64,000 bases of DNA. Origin: Amycolatopsis acididurans (GTDB taxonomy: Bacteria > Actinomycetota > Actinomycetes > Mycobacteriales > Pseudonocardiaceae). Below the pieces are notes generated by a model. It made no database searches. It was given only the letters and a program-made list of their open reading frames with translations, and was not told the DNA's origin. The stretch spans positions 612,224 to 676,223 of the forward strand of contig NZ_JAAXLS010000001.1 in the NCBI RefSeq assembly GCF_012328925.1, given 5' to 3'. The position numbers and the translations under genes are program-made. Below, piece after piece: positions 1 through 7,840 of this stretch. The first letter of the stretch is position 1. Each line of letters opens with the position of its first letter.

Positions 1-941
1 ACGGCGACTGGTACGAGGAACGCAACCCCGTCACGCTCGCCCCGAACATCGACATCCCGGTGTGGTTGCAGATCGACCAGGGCCGCGGCTGGACGATGGA
101 CGGCACGATCGAACTGTTCAACTCGGTGAAGGGGCCCAAGAAACTCGACATCGGGCCGTACCCGCCGATGCAGTCGCGGCCCTTCGTCGAGGAGCACGAC
201 AAGATGTTCCGGTGGTACGACCACTGGCTCAAGGGCATCGACAACGGCATCATGGACGAGCCCGCGGTCACCGTGTTCGTCGAAGGCAGCCGTGAGCGCG
301 TGACCGGCAGCCAGTGGCCGCCCAAGGACGTGGAGTACCGGCCGCTGTACCTGCGGCCACGGCACAGACTGTCGTTCGAGCCGGAGGCGATGAGCGCCGA
401 GCACGCCGCGCCGGACGGTTTCTACCAGGCCCCGCTCACGGTCACCGACAAGGTCGAGATCCTCAGCTGGAGCACGGAGGCGTTCACCGAGCCCACGGAG
501 CTGATCGGCACCGGCGCGGCACACCTGTTCGCGGAGATCGACCAGGACGACACGAACTTCATCCTGCGCCTGTGGGACGCCGCGCCGGACGGGGCACGCC
601 GGCTGCTCACCACCGGATATCTGAAGGCCTCGCACCGCGAACTGGACGAGCGGAGCACCGAGGGCAACCCGTACCACCCGCACACCCGCGACGTGCCCGT
701 GGAGCCGGGGAAGATCGAGGAGTACGTGCTGCGCATCTACCCGTTCGCGGCGACGCTGCTGCCCGGGCACCGCCTGACCGCCGAGCTGTCCAACGACGAA
801 CCACTGGCCGACGCACACAACGCCCTGCTGCCGCCGGACGCTTTCCACCTGCCGGTGGGCCGCCCCGTCACACACAAGATCTACCGCGACGCGGCCCGCC
901 CCTCCCGGCTCGTGCTGCCCTTCGTCACCCGCCGCCCTTGA
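1..941 (+). CDS. CocE/NonD (S15-type) hydrolase, 3' part only
   Basis: The frame is open from base 3, so the gene begins outside the window; about 312 C-terminal residues are visible. The sequence GWTMDGTIELFNSVKGPKK followed by MFRWYDHWLKGIDNGIMDEP is typical of the end of the alpha/beta-hydrolase domain of CocE/X-Pro-dipeptidyl-peptidase (S15) proteins. The remainder is the beta-sandwich (galactose-binding-like) C-terminal domain. Such enzymes hydrolyse esters or amides; the substrate is unknown. The usual GPW.HG segment carrying the catalytic histidine reads IGPYPPMQSRPF here, so the triad may be altered. The 3' end overlaps the convergent transporter gene by 61 bp. Confidence 0.85.
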   Translation, partial: GDWYEERNPVTLAPNIDIPVWLQIDQGRGWTMDGTIELFNSVKGPKKLDIGPYPPMQSRPFVEEHDKMFRWYDHWLKGIDNGIMDEPAVTVFVEGSRERVTGSQWPPKDVEYRPLYLRPRHRLSFEPEAMSAEHAAPDGFYQAPLTVTDKVEILSWSTEAFTEPTELIGTGAAHLFAEIDQDDTNFILRLWDAAPDGARRLLTTGYLKASHRELDERSTEGNPYHPHTRDVPVEPGKIEEYVLRIYPFAATLLPGHRLTAELSNDEPLADAHNALLPPDAFHLPVGRPVTHKIYRDAARPSRLVLPFVTRRP

Positions 942-2221
942 CGTCCAGGCACACGCCGCTGCCGCAAACCCACCGCGGCGACGAGGCTGACCAGCGACAG
1001 CGCCGAAACGTACAGCGCGACCGGTGTCGAGGAGTGATAGGAGGCGAACAAGGCGGTCGCGACGATGGGCGTGACGGCGCCGCCGAGCATGCCGCCGACC
1101 TGGTAGGCCACCGAGATCCCGCTGTAGCGCACGCTGACGTCGAAGATCTCGGTGAACAACCCGCCCTGCGCGCCCGCCATGATGCCCTGCACGAGCGCCG
1201 CCACGACGAACGCGAGCAGGGCGAGCCAGGTGTCGCGGCTGTTCACGAGTTCGAACATCGGCAGCGGCCAGAGCACCGCGGTGACCGCGCCCGCGATGTA
1301 GACGGGTTTCGCGCCGAGCCGGTCCGCGATCACCGCGGCGAGGGCGATCGCGGCGATCCAGACCGCCGTCGAGGACAGGATCAGCGCCAGCAGCGTGGAG
1401 CGCTTGAAGCCGGCGACGGTGGTGCCGTAGGTGAGCATGTAGAGGATCACGGTGTAGCCGACGGCGGGCGGGGCGATCGAGGCGAGGCTGCCGAGGACGA
1501 GGTTCCGCGGGTGACGGCGGACGAGGTCCGCGAACGGGATCCGGGTGATCTCACCCGCCCGCTTGGCCTTCTGGTACTCGGGCGCGTCCCGCAGCCGGGT
1601 GCGCACCACGAAACCGACGACCACGAGCACGAGGCTGATCAGGAACGGGATGCGCCAGCCGTAGTCCAGAAAACTCGCGTTGGACATGCCGGAGACCGCG
1701 AGAAACGCCAGATTGGAGGTCAGTACCCCGATCGGCACGCCGAACTGGGCGAAGCTGCCGTAGAACGCGCGGCGGCCGGGAGAGGCGTTCTCGGTCGCGA
1801 TCAGCACCGCGCCGCCCCATTCGCCGCCTACCCCGAAACCCTGCAGCACACGCAGGACGACCAGCAGCAACGGCGCGGCGATGCCGATCGCGGCGAACGC
1901 GGGCAGGACGCCGATGAGGAAGGTGGAGCCGCCGGTCAGCAACAGCGTGAGCACGAGCATGGCCTTGCGCCCCACGCGGTCGCCGAAGTGCCCGATGACC
2001 GCGGCGCCCAGCGGCCGGGCGATGAAGCCGACCGCGAACGTCGCGAACGCCGCGAGAGTGCCCGCCGTGGACGAGAACTTCGGGTAGAACACCGTGCCGA
2101 ACGCGAGCGCGGCGGCGGTACCGAAGATGTAGTAGTCGTACCATTCGATCGACGTACCGACGAAGCTGGCGGCGAAAATGCTCCGCCGCGAGGGCGCACC
2201 GGCGCTGTTCGCTGAGGTCAC
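881..2221 (-). CDS. MFS transporter, metabolite:H+ symporter (MHS) family
   Basis: A 446-residue membrane protein with about 12 hydrophobic segments. The N-terminal stretch FVGTSIEWYDYYIFGTAAAL and the loop GHFGDRVGRKAML are signatures of the MHS branch of the major facilitator superfamily, which includes the ShiA, KgtP and ProP types importing organic acids or osmolytes with protons. I chose the GTG at 2221 because GAAGGAG lies 7 nt upstream; in-frame codons extend to 2299 but lack a ribosome site. It is divergent from the ROK regulator and convergent with the CocE-type gene. The substrate cannot be read from sequence. Confidence 0.88.
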   Translation of the reverse strand: MTSANSAGAPSRRSIFAASFVGTSIEWYDYYIFGTAAALAFGTVFYPKFSSTAGTLAAFATFAVGFIARPLGAAVIGHFGDRVGRKAMLVLTLLLTGGSTFLIGVLPAFAAIGIAAPLLLVVLRVLQGFGVGGEWGGAVLIATENASPGRRAFYGSFAQFGVPIGVLTSNLAFLAVSGMSNASFLDYGWRIPFLISLVLVVVGFVVRTRLRDAPEYQKAKRAGEITRIPFADLVRRHPRNLVLGSLASIAPPAVGYTVILYMLTYGTTVAGFKRSTLLALILSSTAVWIAAIALAAVIADRLGAKPVYIAGAVTAVLWPLPMFELVNSRDTWLALLAFVVAALVQGIMAGAQGGLFTEIFDVSVRYSGISVAYQVGGMLGGAVTPIVATALFASYHSSTPVALYVSALSLVSLVAAVGLRQRRVPGRQGRRVTKGSTSREGRAASR

Positions 2222-2455
2222 GGCGTACTCCTTCGGGCGCGGGACCACTGGTGTCGAACGAAACATAAACCGCCGCGCCGCCCGGTGCGTCTGTCGCATG
2301 CGCCAGTGCGCCTACGTCAAATGCCGCACGCCCCTGTGCCCGTGAGCTGCGGGGTCCGAAATGGACACCCGCCGATAGCACCCGGAGGGCTGGTCAGGCC
2401 GCGACGACCACACTGTGGGCGAATTCTGTCGGAACCTTGACGGAAAAAATCGGCG

Positions 2456-3688
2456 GTGCAAAGAATGGTCGCCATGTCGATGCCCACCGAAGTGCATTCG
2501 CGCATGCGAGAGGCGCACGAGGCGCGCGTGCTGCGTGCCCTGCGGGAGCGGGGAGCGCTCAGCCGGGGCGAGATCGCCCAGCTCGTGGGCATCGCGCGCA
2601 CCACCCTCTCGGAGGTCACCCGTGACCTGCTCCGGCGCGGTGCGATCGTGGTCGTCGACACCGACGCGGCGCGGCGGTCGGGCAGCGGCAGGCCTGCCGA
2701 GCGCCTGGCCCTCGATCCCCGGTCCGGGCAGTTCATCGGCGTCGACTTCGGGCACCGCCGGGTGCATGTGGTCATCGCGGACGCCTCGCACGAGATCGTC
2801 GCCTCGGGGCGGCGGCCCTATCCCGACGACGAGGGCTGGCCGGCACGCGTGCGCGCCGCGTTCGAGCTCATCGACACGCTCGGCGCCGACCGCGGTGTGC
2901 ATTTCAACGCGTTGCAGGGCGTGGGAATCGGCGTCACCGGGCCCTACCCGCGATCGTCGGCGCCGCACGCGCCGGAAGGGGCGTTCGGACCGGGCTTCGC
3001 GGCCGCGCGCGACGGTGTGGACACCGCCTTCGCGCAACGCTTCGGCGTCCCGGTGATCGTGGACAACAACACCCGCTTCGCCGCGCTCGCGGAGACGAGC
3101 ACCGGCACCCACACCGTCGAGGACCTGCTCTACATCCGCCTCTCCGACGGCGTGGGCGGTGCGCTGGTCGTCGGCAGGCGCCTGGTGACCGGCGCGATCG
3201 GACTGGCAGGCGAACTCGGCCACGTCACGGTCGTGCCCGACGGGCGCCGCTGCCGCTGCGGCAAGGCAGGCTGCCTCGAGACGGTCGCCTCCGTGCCCGC
3301 GGTGCTGTCCACCTGCCGCGCCCGCGGCGCCGGAGCCGGTTCCCTGGAGGAGTTGCGGGACGCGGTCGAGCGCTTCGATCCGGTGGTCGAGCAGGTGCTG
3401 CGCGACGCGGCGACCGCGGTCGGCCGGGTCCTGGGCACCGTCGCCATGGCGTGCAACCCGGCCGAGGTCGTGATCGCCGGTGAACTGGCCCGGCTCACGC
3501 CCCTCATCGTCGACCAGGTGACCGCGACCGTGGCCACCGAACTGTTCCCGTGGGCGGCGGCGAAGCCGGTCATCCGGTGCGCGCAGCTGTCCGACGACGA
3601 CGGCGCGATCGGCGCGCTCGCCGCACTGTTCCACAGCTCCCCGCTGCTCGGCGGATATCCGGCGCGGCCGAGTTCCCTGCCCGCGTGA
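2456..3688 (+). CDS. ROK-family transcriptional regulator (NagC/XylR-like)
   Basis: About 410 residues with an N-terminal winged helix-turn-helix (around residues 20-75, LSRGEIAQLVGIARTTLSEV) followed by a ROK sugar-kinase-fold domain. Visible ROK features are the phosphate-binding GVDFGHRR, IVDNNTRFAALAE, GELGHVTV and the zinc-binding motif CRCGKAGC (Cys266, Cys268, Cys273). Such proteins usually repress carbohydrate uptake and catabolism genes and sense a sugar. It lies 18 bp upstream of the ABC transporter-sulfatase operon and probably controls it. The start is uncertain: GTG 2456 and ATG 2465, 2474 and 2480 are in frame, and none has a strong ribosome site. Confidence 0.87.
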   Translation: MQRMVAMSMPTEVHSRMREAHEARVLRALRERGALSRGEIAQLVGIARTTLSEVTRDLLRRGAIVVVDTDAARRSGSGRPAERLALDPRSGQFIGVDFGHRRVHVVIADASHEIVASGRRPYPDDEGWPARVRAAFELIDTLGADRGVHFNALQGVGIGVTGPYPRSSAPHAPEGAFGPGFAAARDGVDTAFAQRFGVPVIVDNNTRFAALAETSTGTHTVEDLLYIRLSDGVGGALVVGRRLVTGAIGLAGELGHVTVVPDGRRCRCGKAGCLETVASVPAVLSTCRARGAGAGSLEELRDAVERFDPVVEQVLRDAATAVGRVLGTVAMACNPAEVVIAGELARLTPLIVDQVTATVATELFPWAAAKPVIRCAQLSDDDGAIGALAALFHSSPLLGGYPARPSSLPA

Positions 3689-3706
3689 AGTAAAGGAGAC
3701 ACCGAC

Positions 3707-4516
3707 ATGGCCGTCATCAGCGAGCGCACCGAGGTGGGGAGGAAGACACCCGCCGCGGACCGGCGCCCTCGCCGGTTCGTGGTGCCGCTGGCGCTCAACA
3801 CCGCGTCGATCGTGCTGGGCGTGGCGTTGTGGTGGGTGTTGTCGCTGCTGGGGGTCAAGATCCCGGCTCCACCCGAGGTGGTGAGCAAGGCAGGCGAGCT
3901 GCTCTCCGACGGGACTCTGCAGGAGGACGCCGTCGCCAGCCTGGTCCGGGTGCTCATCGGATTCGGCCTCGGCACGGCACTGGCGATCCCGGTCGGGTTC
4001 CTCATGGGCTGGTACGGCATCATCCGCAGCCTCACCGAGCCGTGGGTGCAGTTCTTCCGCACCATCCCGCCGCTGGCGATCATCCCGCTGGCCATCGTGC
4101 TGATGGGCATCGGCGAGGTGCCGAAGATCTTCGTGATCTTCCTGGCCGCGTTCCTCGCGTGTGTCATCTCGACGCTGCAAGGCGTGGTCACCGTGGACAA
4201 GACGCTGATCAACGCGGCGCGGGTGCTCGGAGCCGGTGACGCGACGATCTTCCGCCGCGTCGTCGTCCCGGCCTCGTCGCCGTTCATCCTCGTCGGCATG
4301 CGGGTCGGGCTGGGCTCGGCGTGGGCCACCCTCGTGGCCGCCGAGCTCATCGCGGCGCAGGAAGGGCTCGGCTACCGGATGCAGAACGCGCAGCTGTACT
4401 ACGACCTGCCGACGATCTTCGTCAGCCTGATCACCATCGGCGTGCTCGGCCTGATCATGGACCGGTTGCTGCTGCTCGCCGAACGCAAGCTCACCGGATG
4501 GCAGGAGCGCCGATGA
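3707..4516 (+). CDS. ABC transporter permease, SsuC/TauC type
   Basis: A 269-residue inner-membrane protein with about six transmembrane segments and the EAA-type cytoplasmic loop ([20 protein letters not shown]) that contacts the ATPase. Length and loop match the nitrate/sulfonate/taurine (SsuC/TauC) permease family. AAGGAG lies about 10 nt before the ATG. The last bases overlap the ATPase start (ATGA), so the two are translationally coupled. With the next two genes it forms a complete importer; the sulfatase that follows suggests a sulfated or sulfonated substrate. Confidence 0.9.
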   Translation: MAVISERTEVGRKTPAADRRPRRFVVPLALNTASIVLGVALWWVLSLLGVKIPAPPEVVSKAGELLSDGTLQEDAVASLVRVLIGFGLGTALAIPVGFLMGWYGIIRSLTEPWVQFFRTIPPLAIIPLAIVLMGIGEVPKIFVIFLAAFLACVISTLQGVVTVDKTLINAARVLGAGDATIFRRVVVPASSPFILVGMRVGLGSAWATLVAAELIAAQEGLGYRMQNAQLYYDLPTIFVSLITIGVLGLIMDRLLLLAERKLTGWQERR

Positions 4517-5292
4517 TGACCCAGCAAACCCTGCAGGCGGCGAAAATCGCGGTCAACGGCGTGACGAAGACGTTCACGCTGGGGCGCGAGCGGTTCGTCG
4601 CGCTCGACAACGTGTCGCTCAGCATCGCCGAGAACGAGTTCGTCACCGTCGTCGGCCCGTCCGGCTGCGGTAAGAGCACGCTGCTGAACATCCTCGCCGG
4701 GCTGGAAGAACCCAGCGGCGGCAGTGCGCTCGTCGACGGTGTACCGGTTTCGGGGCCGGGCCCCGACCGCGGCGTGATCTTCCAGCAGTACGCGCTGTTC
4801 CCGTGGCTGAGCGTGCGCAAGAACGTCGAGTTCGGACTGAAGATCGCGGGCGTGCCCGCGCGGGAACGACGCGAGCGGGCCGACTACTTCATCGAGGTCG
4901 TCGGGCTCACCGAATTCGCCGACGCGCTGCCGAAGGCGCTGTCCGGCGGAATGCGCCAGCGGTGCGCGATCGCCCGCGCCTACGCGGTGAACCCCGCGAT
5001 CCTGCTCATGGACGAACCGTTCGGCGCACTCGACGCCCTGACCAGGGTCAAGCTGCAGGAACAGCTGCTTGCCGCCTGGGACCGGGAAAAGCGCACGGTC
5101 CTGTTCATCACCCACGACGTCGACGAAGCGGTGTTCCTGGCCAACCGGGTGATCGTGATGGCCGCCCGGCCGGGACGCATCTTCGACGTGATCGAGGTCG
5201 ACCTGCCCTACCCGCGCACCGAACAGGTGCGCCTGAGCCCCGAGTTCGCCGCGATGCGCAACCGCGTGTGGAACGCGGTCTACCACCAGTGA
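4513..5292 (+). CDS. ABC transporter ATP-binding protein, SsuB/TauB type
   Basis: A 259-residue ATPase. Walker A is GPSGCGKST at residues 48-56, the Q-loop is [11 protein letters not shown], the signature is LSGGMRQR, Walker B is [12 protein letters not shown] and the H-loop is FITHDVDEA. The LFPWL and DVDEAVFLA segments are characteristic of nitrate/sulfonate/taurine importers. I use ATG 4513, which overlaps the permease stop by 4 bp; the adjacent ATG 4516 is equally possible. It energises the importer formed with the neighbouring permease and lipoprotein. Confidence 0.92.
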   Translation: MMTQQTLQAAKIAVNGVTKTFTLGRERFVALDNVSLSIAENEFVTVVGPSGCGKSTLLNILAGLEEPSGGSALVDGVPVSGPGPDRGVIFQQYALFPWLSVRKNVEFGLKIAGVPARERRERADYFIEVVGLTEFADALPKALSGGMRQRCAIARAYAVNPAILLMDEPFGALDALTRVKLQEQLLAAWDREKRTVLFITHDVDEAVFLANRVIVMAARPGRIFDVIEVDLPYPRTEQVRLSPEFAAMRNRVWNAVYHQ

Positions 5293-5302
5293 AAGGCACC
5301 CC

Positions 5303-6298
5303 ATGACGATCAGGAAGAGGCTGCTCGGCGCGCTCGCCGCCGCCCTGCTGGCCGCCGCCACGCTCACCGCGTGCGGCAGCGGATCCGGTTCGAGCTCCGG
5401 CGAGGAGGTCCGCTTCGGCTACATCGGCGACTACAACGGGACCAGCCTGCTCGCCATCGCCAACGACCAGGGCCTGTGGGCGAAGTACGGGCTGAAGGCC
5501 GACACGAAGGTCTTCACCAACGGCCCGTTGCAGATCCAGGCGCTCGGCTCGGGTGACCTCGACTTCGGCTACATCGGACCGGGCGCGATGTGGCTGCCCG
5601 CGTCCGGGCAGGCCAAGGTCGTCGCGCTGAACACCCTCGGCAACTCCGACCGCGTGATCACCCAGGCCGGCACCACCGGCCTCGCCGGGCTGCGCGGCAA
5701 GACGATCGGCGTTCCGCAGGGCACCTCGGGGGAGATGATCCTGACGCTGGCGCTGCAGCAGGCCGGGCTGACGAAGAACGACGTGAAGATCGTGCCGATG
5801 GACGCCTCGACCATCGTGTCGGCGTTCTCGTCCAAGAAGATCGACGCGGCGGGTTTCTGGTATCCCGCGATCGCGACGATCAAGAAGCAGGTGCCAGATC
5901 TGGTCGAGCTGGCCAAGGACTCCGACTTCGCCAGTCAGCTGCAGTTCCCGACGGCCTTCGTCGCGGGCAACGACGTCGTGACCAAGCAGCAGGACAAGGC
6001 GCGCAAGGTCGTGTCGGTGCTGCGCGACGCGATGAAGTACCGCAGCGCGAACCCGGAGCAGGCCGTCAAGCTGACCGCGAAGATGCTCAAGACCGACGAG
6101 GGCACCGTGGCCGCCGACGCGGCCAACAACCAGGTCCTCAACGTCGACGACCTCGACCGGATGACGCAGGACGGCACGATCGACGGCTGGCTGTCCAAAA
6201 TGGATCAGTACTTCACGGCGTCCGGGCAGCTCAAGCAGAGTGTCGGGCCCAAGACCTACTACACCGGTGACCTGTTCACCTCGGCGGGCCGCTCATGA
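5303..6298 (+). CDS. ABC transporter substrate-binding lipoprotein, SsuA/TauA (NMT1-like) type
   Basis: A 331-residue exported lipoprotein. The signal peptide ends in a lipobox TLTAC with the lipidated Cys at residue 24, followed by a Gly/Ser linker. The mature part (VRFGYIGDYNGTSLLAIAND onward) has the type II periplasmic-binding fold of the NMT1/SsuA/TauA family. It would capture the substrate outside the membrane for the two preceding transporter components. The start is ATG 5303 after GAAAGG. Its stop overlaps the sulfatase start (ATGA), which ties transport and desulfation into one transcript. Confidence 0.9.
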   Translation: MTIRKRLLGALAAALLAAATLTACGSGSGSSSGEEVRFGYIGDYNGTSLLAIANDQGLWAKYGLKADTKVFTNGPLQIQALGSGDLDFGYIGPGAMWLPASGQAKVVALNTLGNSDRVITQAGTTGLAGLRGKTIGVPQGTSGEMILTLALQQAGLTKNDVKIVPMDASTIVSAFSSKKIDAAGFWYPAIATIKKQVPDLVELAKDSDFASQLQFPTAFVAGNDVVTKQQDKARKVVSVLRDAMKYRSANPEQAVKLTAKMLKTDEGTVAADAANNQVLNVDDLDRMTQDGTIDGWLSKMDQYFTASGQLKQSVGPKTYYTGDLFTSAGRS

Positions 6299-7800
6299 CG
6301 GGCAAGAACATCCTGTTCCTGATGACCGACCAGCATCGCGCCGACACGCTGGGCTGCTACGGCAACGACCGGGCCGTGACGCCGCATCTCGACGAGCTGG
6401 CCAGGACGGGAACGCGGTTCGACCGCTGGTACACCCCGACCGCCATCTGCACCCCCGCGCGGGCCAGCCTGCTCACCGGGCAGGCGCCGTTCCGGCACAA
6501 GCTGCTCGCCAACTACGAGCGCAACGTCGGCTACATCGAGGATCTGCCGGAGGGACAGTTCACCTTCTCGGAAGCGCTGGGCACCAAGGGATACAACCGG
6601 GGCCTGATCGGCAAATGGCACGTCGGGACCGCGAAGTCGGCCAATGACTTCGGGTTCGACGGGCCGGATCTGCCGGGCTGGCACAACCCGGTGGAGCATC
6701 CCGACTACCTCGCCTACCTGGCCGAGAACGACCTGCCGCCGTACGAGATCAGCGACCGCATCCGCGGCACGCTTCCCAACGGCGGCCCGGGAAACCTGCT
6801 CGCGGCGCGGCTGAACCAGCCGCTGGAGGCGACCTTCGAGCACTACCTGGCCACCCGGGCGATCGAGACCCTGGAACGCTACGCGGCGGACGTGCGTGAG
6901 CGGGACAAGCCGTTCTTCCTCGCCCTGCACTTCTTCGGCCCGCACCTGCCCTACATCGTGCCCGACGAGTACTTCGACCTGATCGACCCCGCCGGCGTGC
7001 CGTTGCCGAAATCGGTCGCCGAGACCTTCCACGGCAAGCCTCCGGTGCAGAAGAACTACAGTGCACATTGGACGTTCGACACGATGCCGATCGAGACCAC
7101 GCGCAAGCTCATCGCCGTCTACTGGGGCTACGTCTCGCTCATCGATCACGAGATCGGCCGGGTCATGGCGGCGATGGACCGGCTCGGGCTCACCGACGAC
7201 ACGGCGGTGTTCTTCACCTGTGACCACGGCGAGTTCACCGGCGCGCACCGGTTGCACGACAAGGGCCCGGCGATGTACGAGGACATCTACCGCACCCCGG
7301 GAATCGTGCGGGTGCCCGGCGCGCCGGAAGGACAGGTCCGGCCGGAGTTCGTCAGCCTGCTGGACTGTACCGCGACGATCCTGGATCTCGCGGGCATCGA
7401 CCCGCGGCCCGCGGTGGACTCCCGCAGCCTGCTGCCACTGGTGTCCGGTGTGGACGACGTGGAGTGGGACCCCGACATCGTGTGCGAGTTCCACGGACAC
7501 CATTTCCCGTATCCGCAGCGGATGCTGCGCACCGACCGCTACAAGCTGGTGGTCAATCCGGACTCCGTCAACGAGCTGTACGACCTGCACACCGATCCCG
7601 ACGAACTGCTCAACGTCTACGAGCTGCCGGAGATGGCCCCGGTGCGGGGCGCGCTGATGCGGCGGCTGTACGAGATCCTGCGCCGCCGCGGCGACAACTT
7701 CTACCACTGGATGACCTCGATGTACGACGTCGGGGACGTGGAGTACGACCCGACACTGAGCGGGCTGGACGAATCGACCTACCAGAACACCAAACCCTGA
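6295..7800 (+). CDS. Type I sulfatase (formylglycine-dependent), cytosolic
   Basis: A 501-residue sulfatase of the alkaline-phosphatase superfamily. The N-terminal LMTDQHRADTLGCYGN carries the metal-binding Asp12, and the signature CTPARASLLTG (Cys52 to Gly62) contains the Cys converted to formylglycine. A later FTCDHGEFTGAHRL supplies further metal ligands. Overall layout resembles arylsulfatases or choline-sulfatases. There is no signal peptide, so the ester is cleaved inside the cell after import. It overlaps the lipoprotein gene by 4 bp. No formylglycine-generating enzyme is encoded in the window. A phosphonate monoesterase role cannot be excluded. Confidence 0.9.
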   Translation: MTGKNILFLMTDQHRADTLGCYGNDRAVTPHLDELARTGTRFDRWYTPTAICTPARASLLTGQAPFRHKLLANYERNVGYIEDLPEGQFTFSEALGTKGYNRGLIGKWHVGTAKSANDFGFDGPDLPGWHNPVEHPDYLAYLAENDLPPYEISDRIRGTLPNGGPGNLLAARLNQPLEATFEHYLATRAIETLERYAADVRERDKPFFLALHFFGPHLPYIVPDEYFDLIDPAGVPLPKSVAETFHGKPPVQKNYSAHWTFDTMPIETTRKLIAVYWGYVSLIDHEIGRVMAAMDRLGLTDDTAVFFTCDHGEFTGAHRLHDKGPAMYEDIYRTPGIVRVPGAPEGQVRPEFVSLLDCTATILDLAGIDPRPAVDSRSLLPLVSGVDDVEWDPDIVCEFHGHHFPYPQRMLRTDRYKLVVNPDSVNELYDLHTDPDELLNVYELPEMAPVRGALMRRLYEILRRRGDNFYHWMTSMYDVGDVEYDPTLSGLDESTYQNTKP

Positions 7801-7840
7801 CGCGATTCCGTCGCATCACCGAGCATGGGAGACGAGGACC

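Noticed and set aside
881..941. The 61-bp overlap of the CocE-type and MHS genes as a sign of truncation or frameshift
   Set aside because: Both C-termini are plausible lengths for their families; converging genes with overlapping ends occur elsewhere in the window (32719-32750, 30893-30905).
2408..2418. Palindrome CCACACTGTGG upstream of the ROK gene as an operator
   Set aside because: Similar CCACTGTGG/CCACAGTGG strings occur inside coding regions here (about 26629, 45139), so it is probably a genome-wide composition feature.
2312..4180. A long open frame on the minus strand across the ROK regulator and permease
   Set aside because: It has the biased, repetitive composition of a high-GC shadow frame (runs of Asp, Arg, Gln, His), no start context, and covers two genes with clear family motifs on the other strand.
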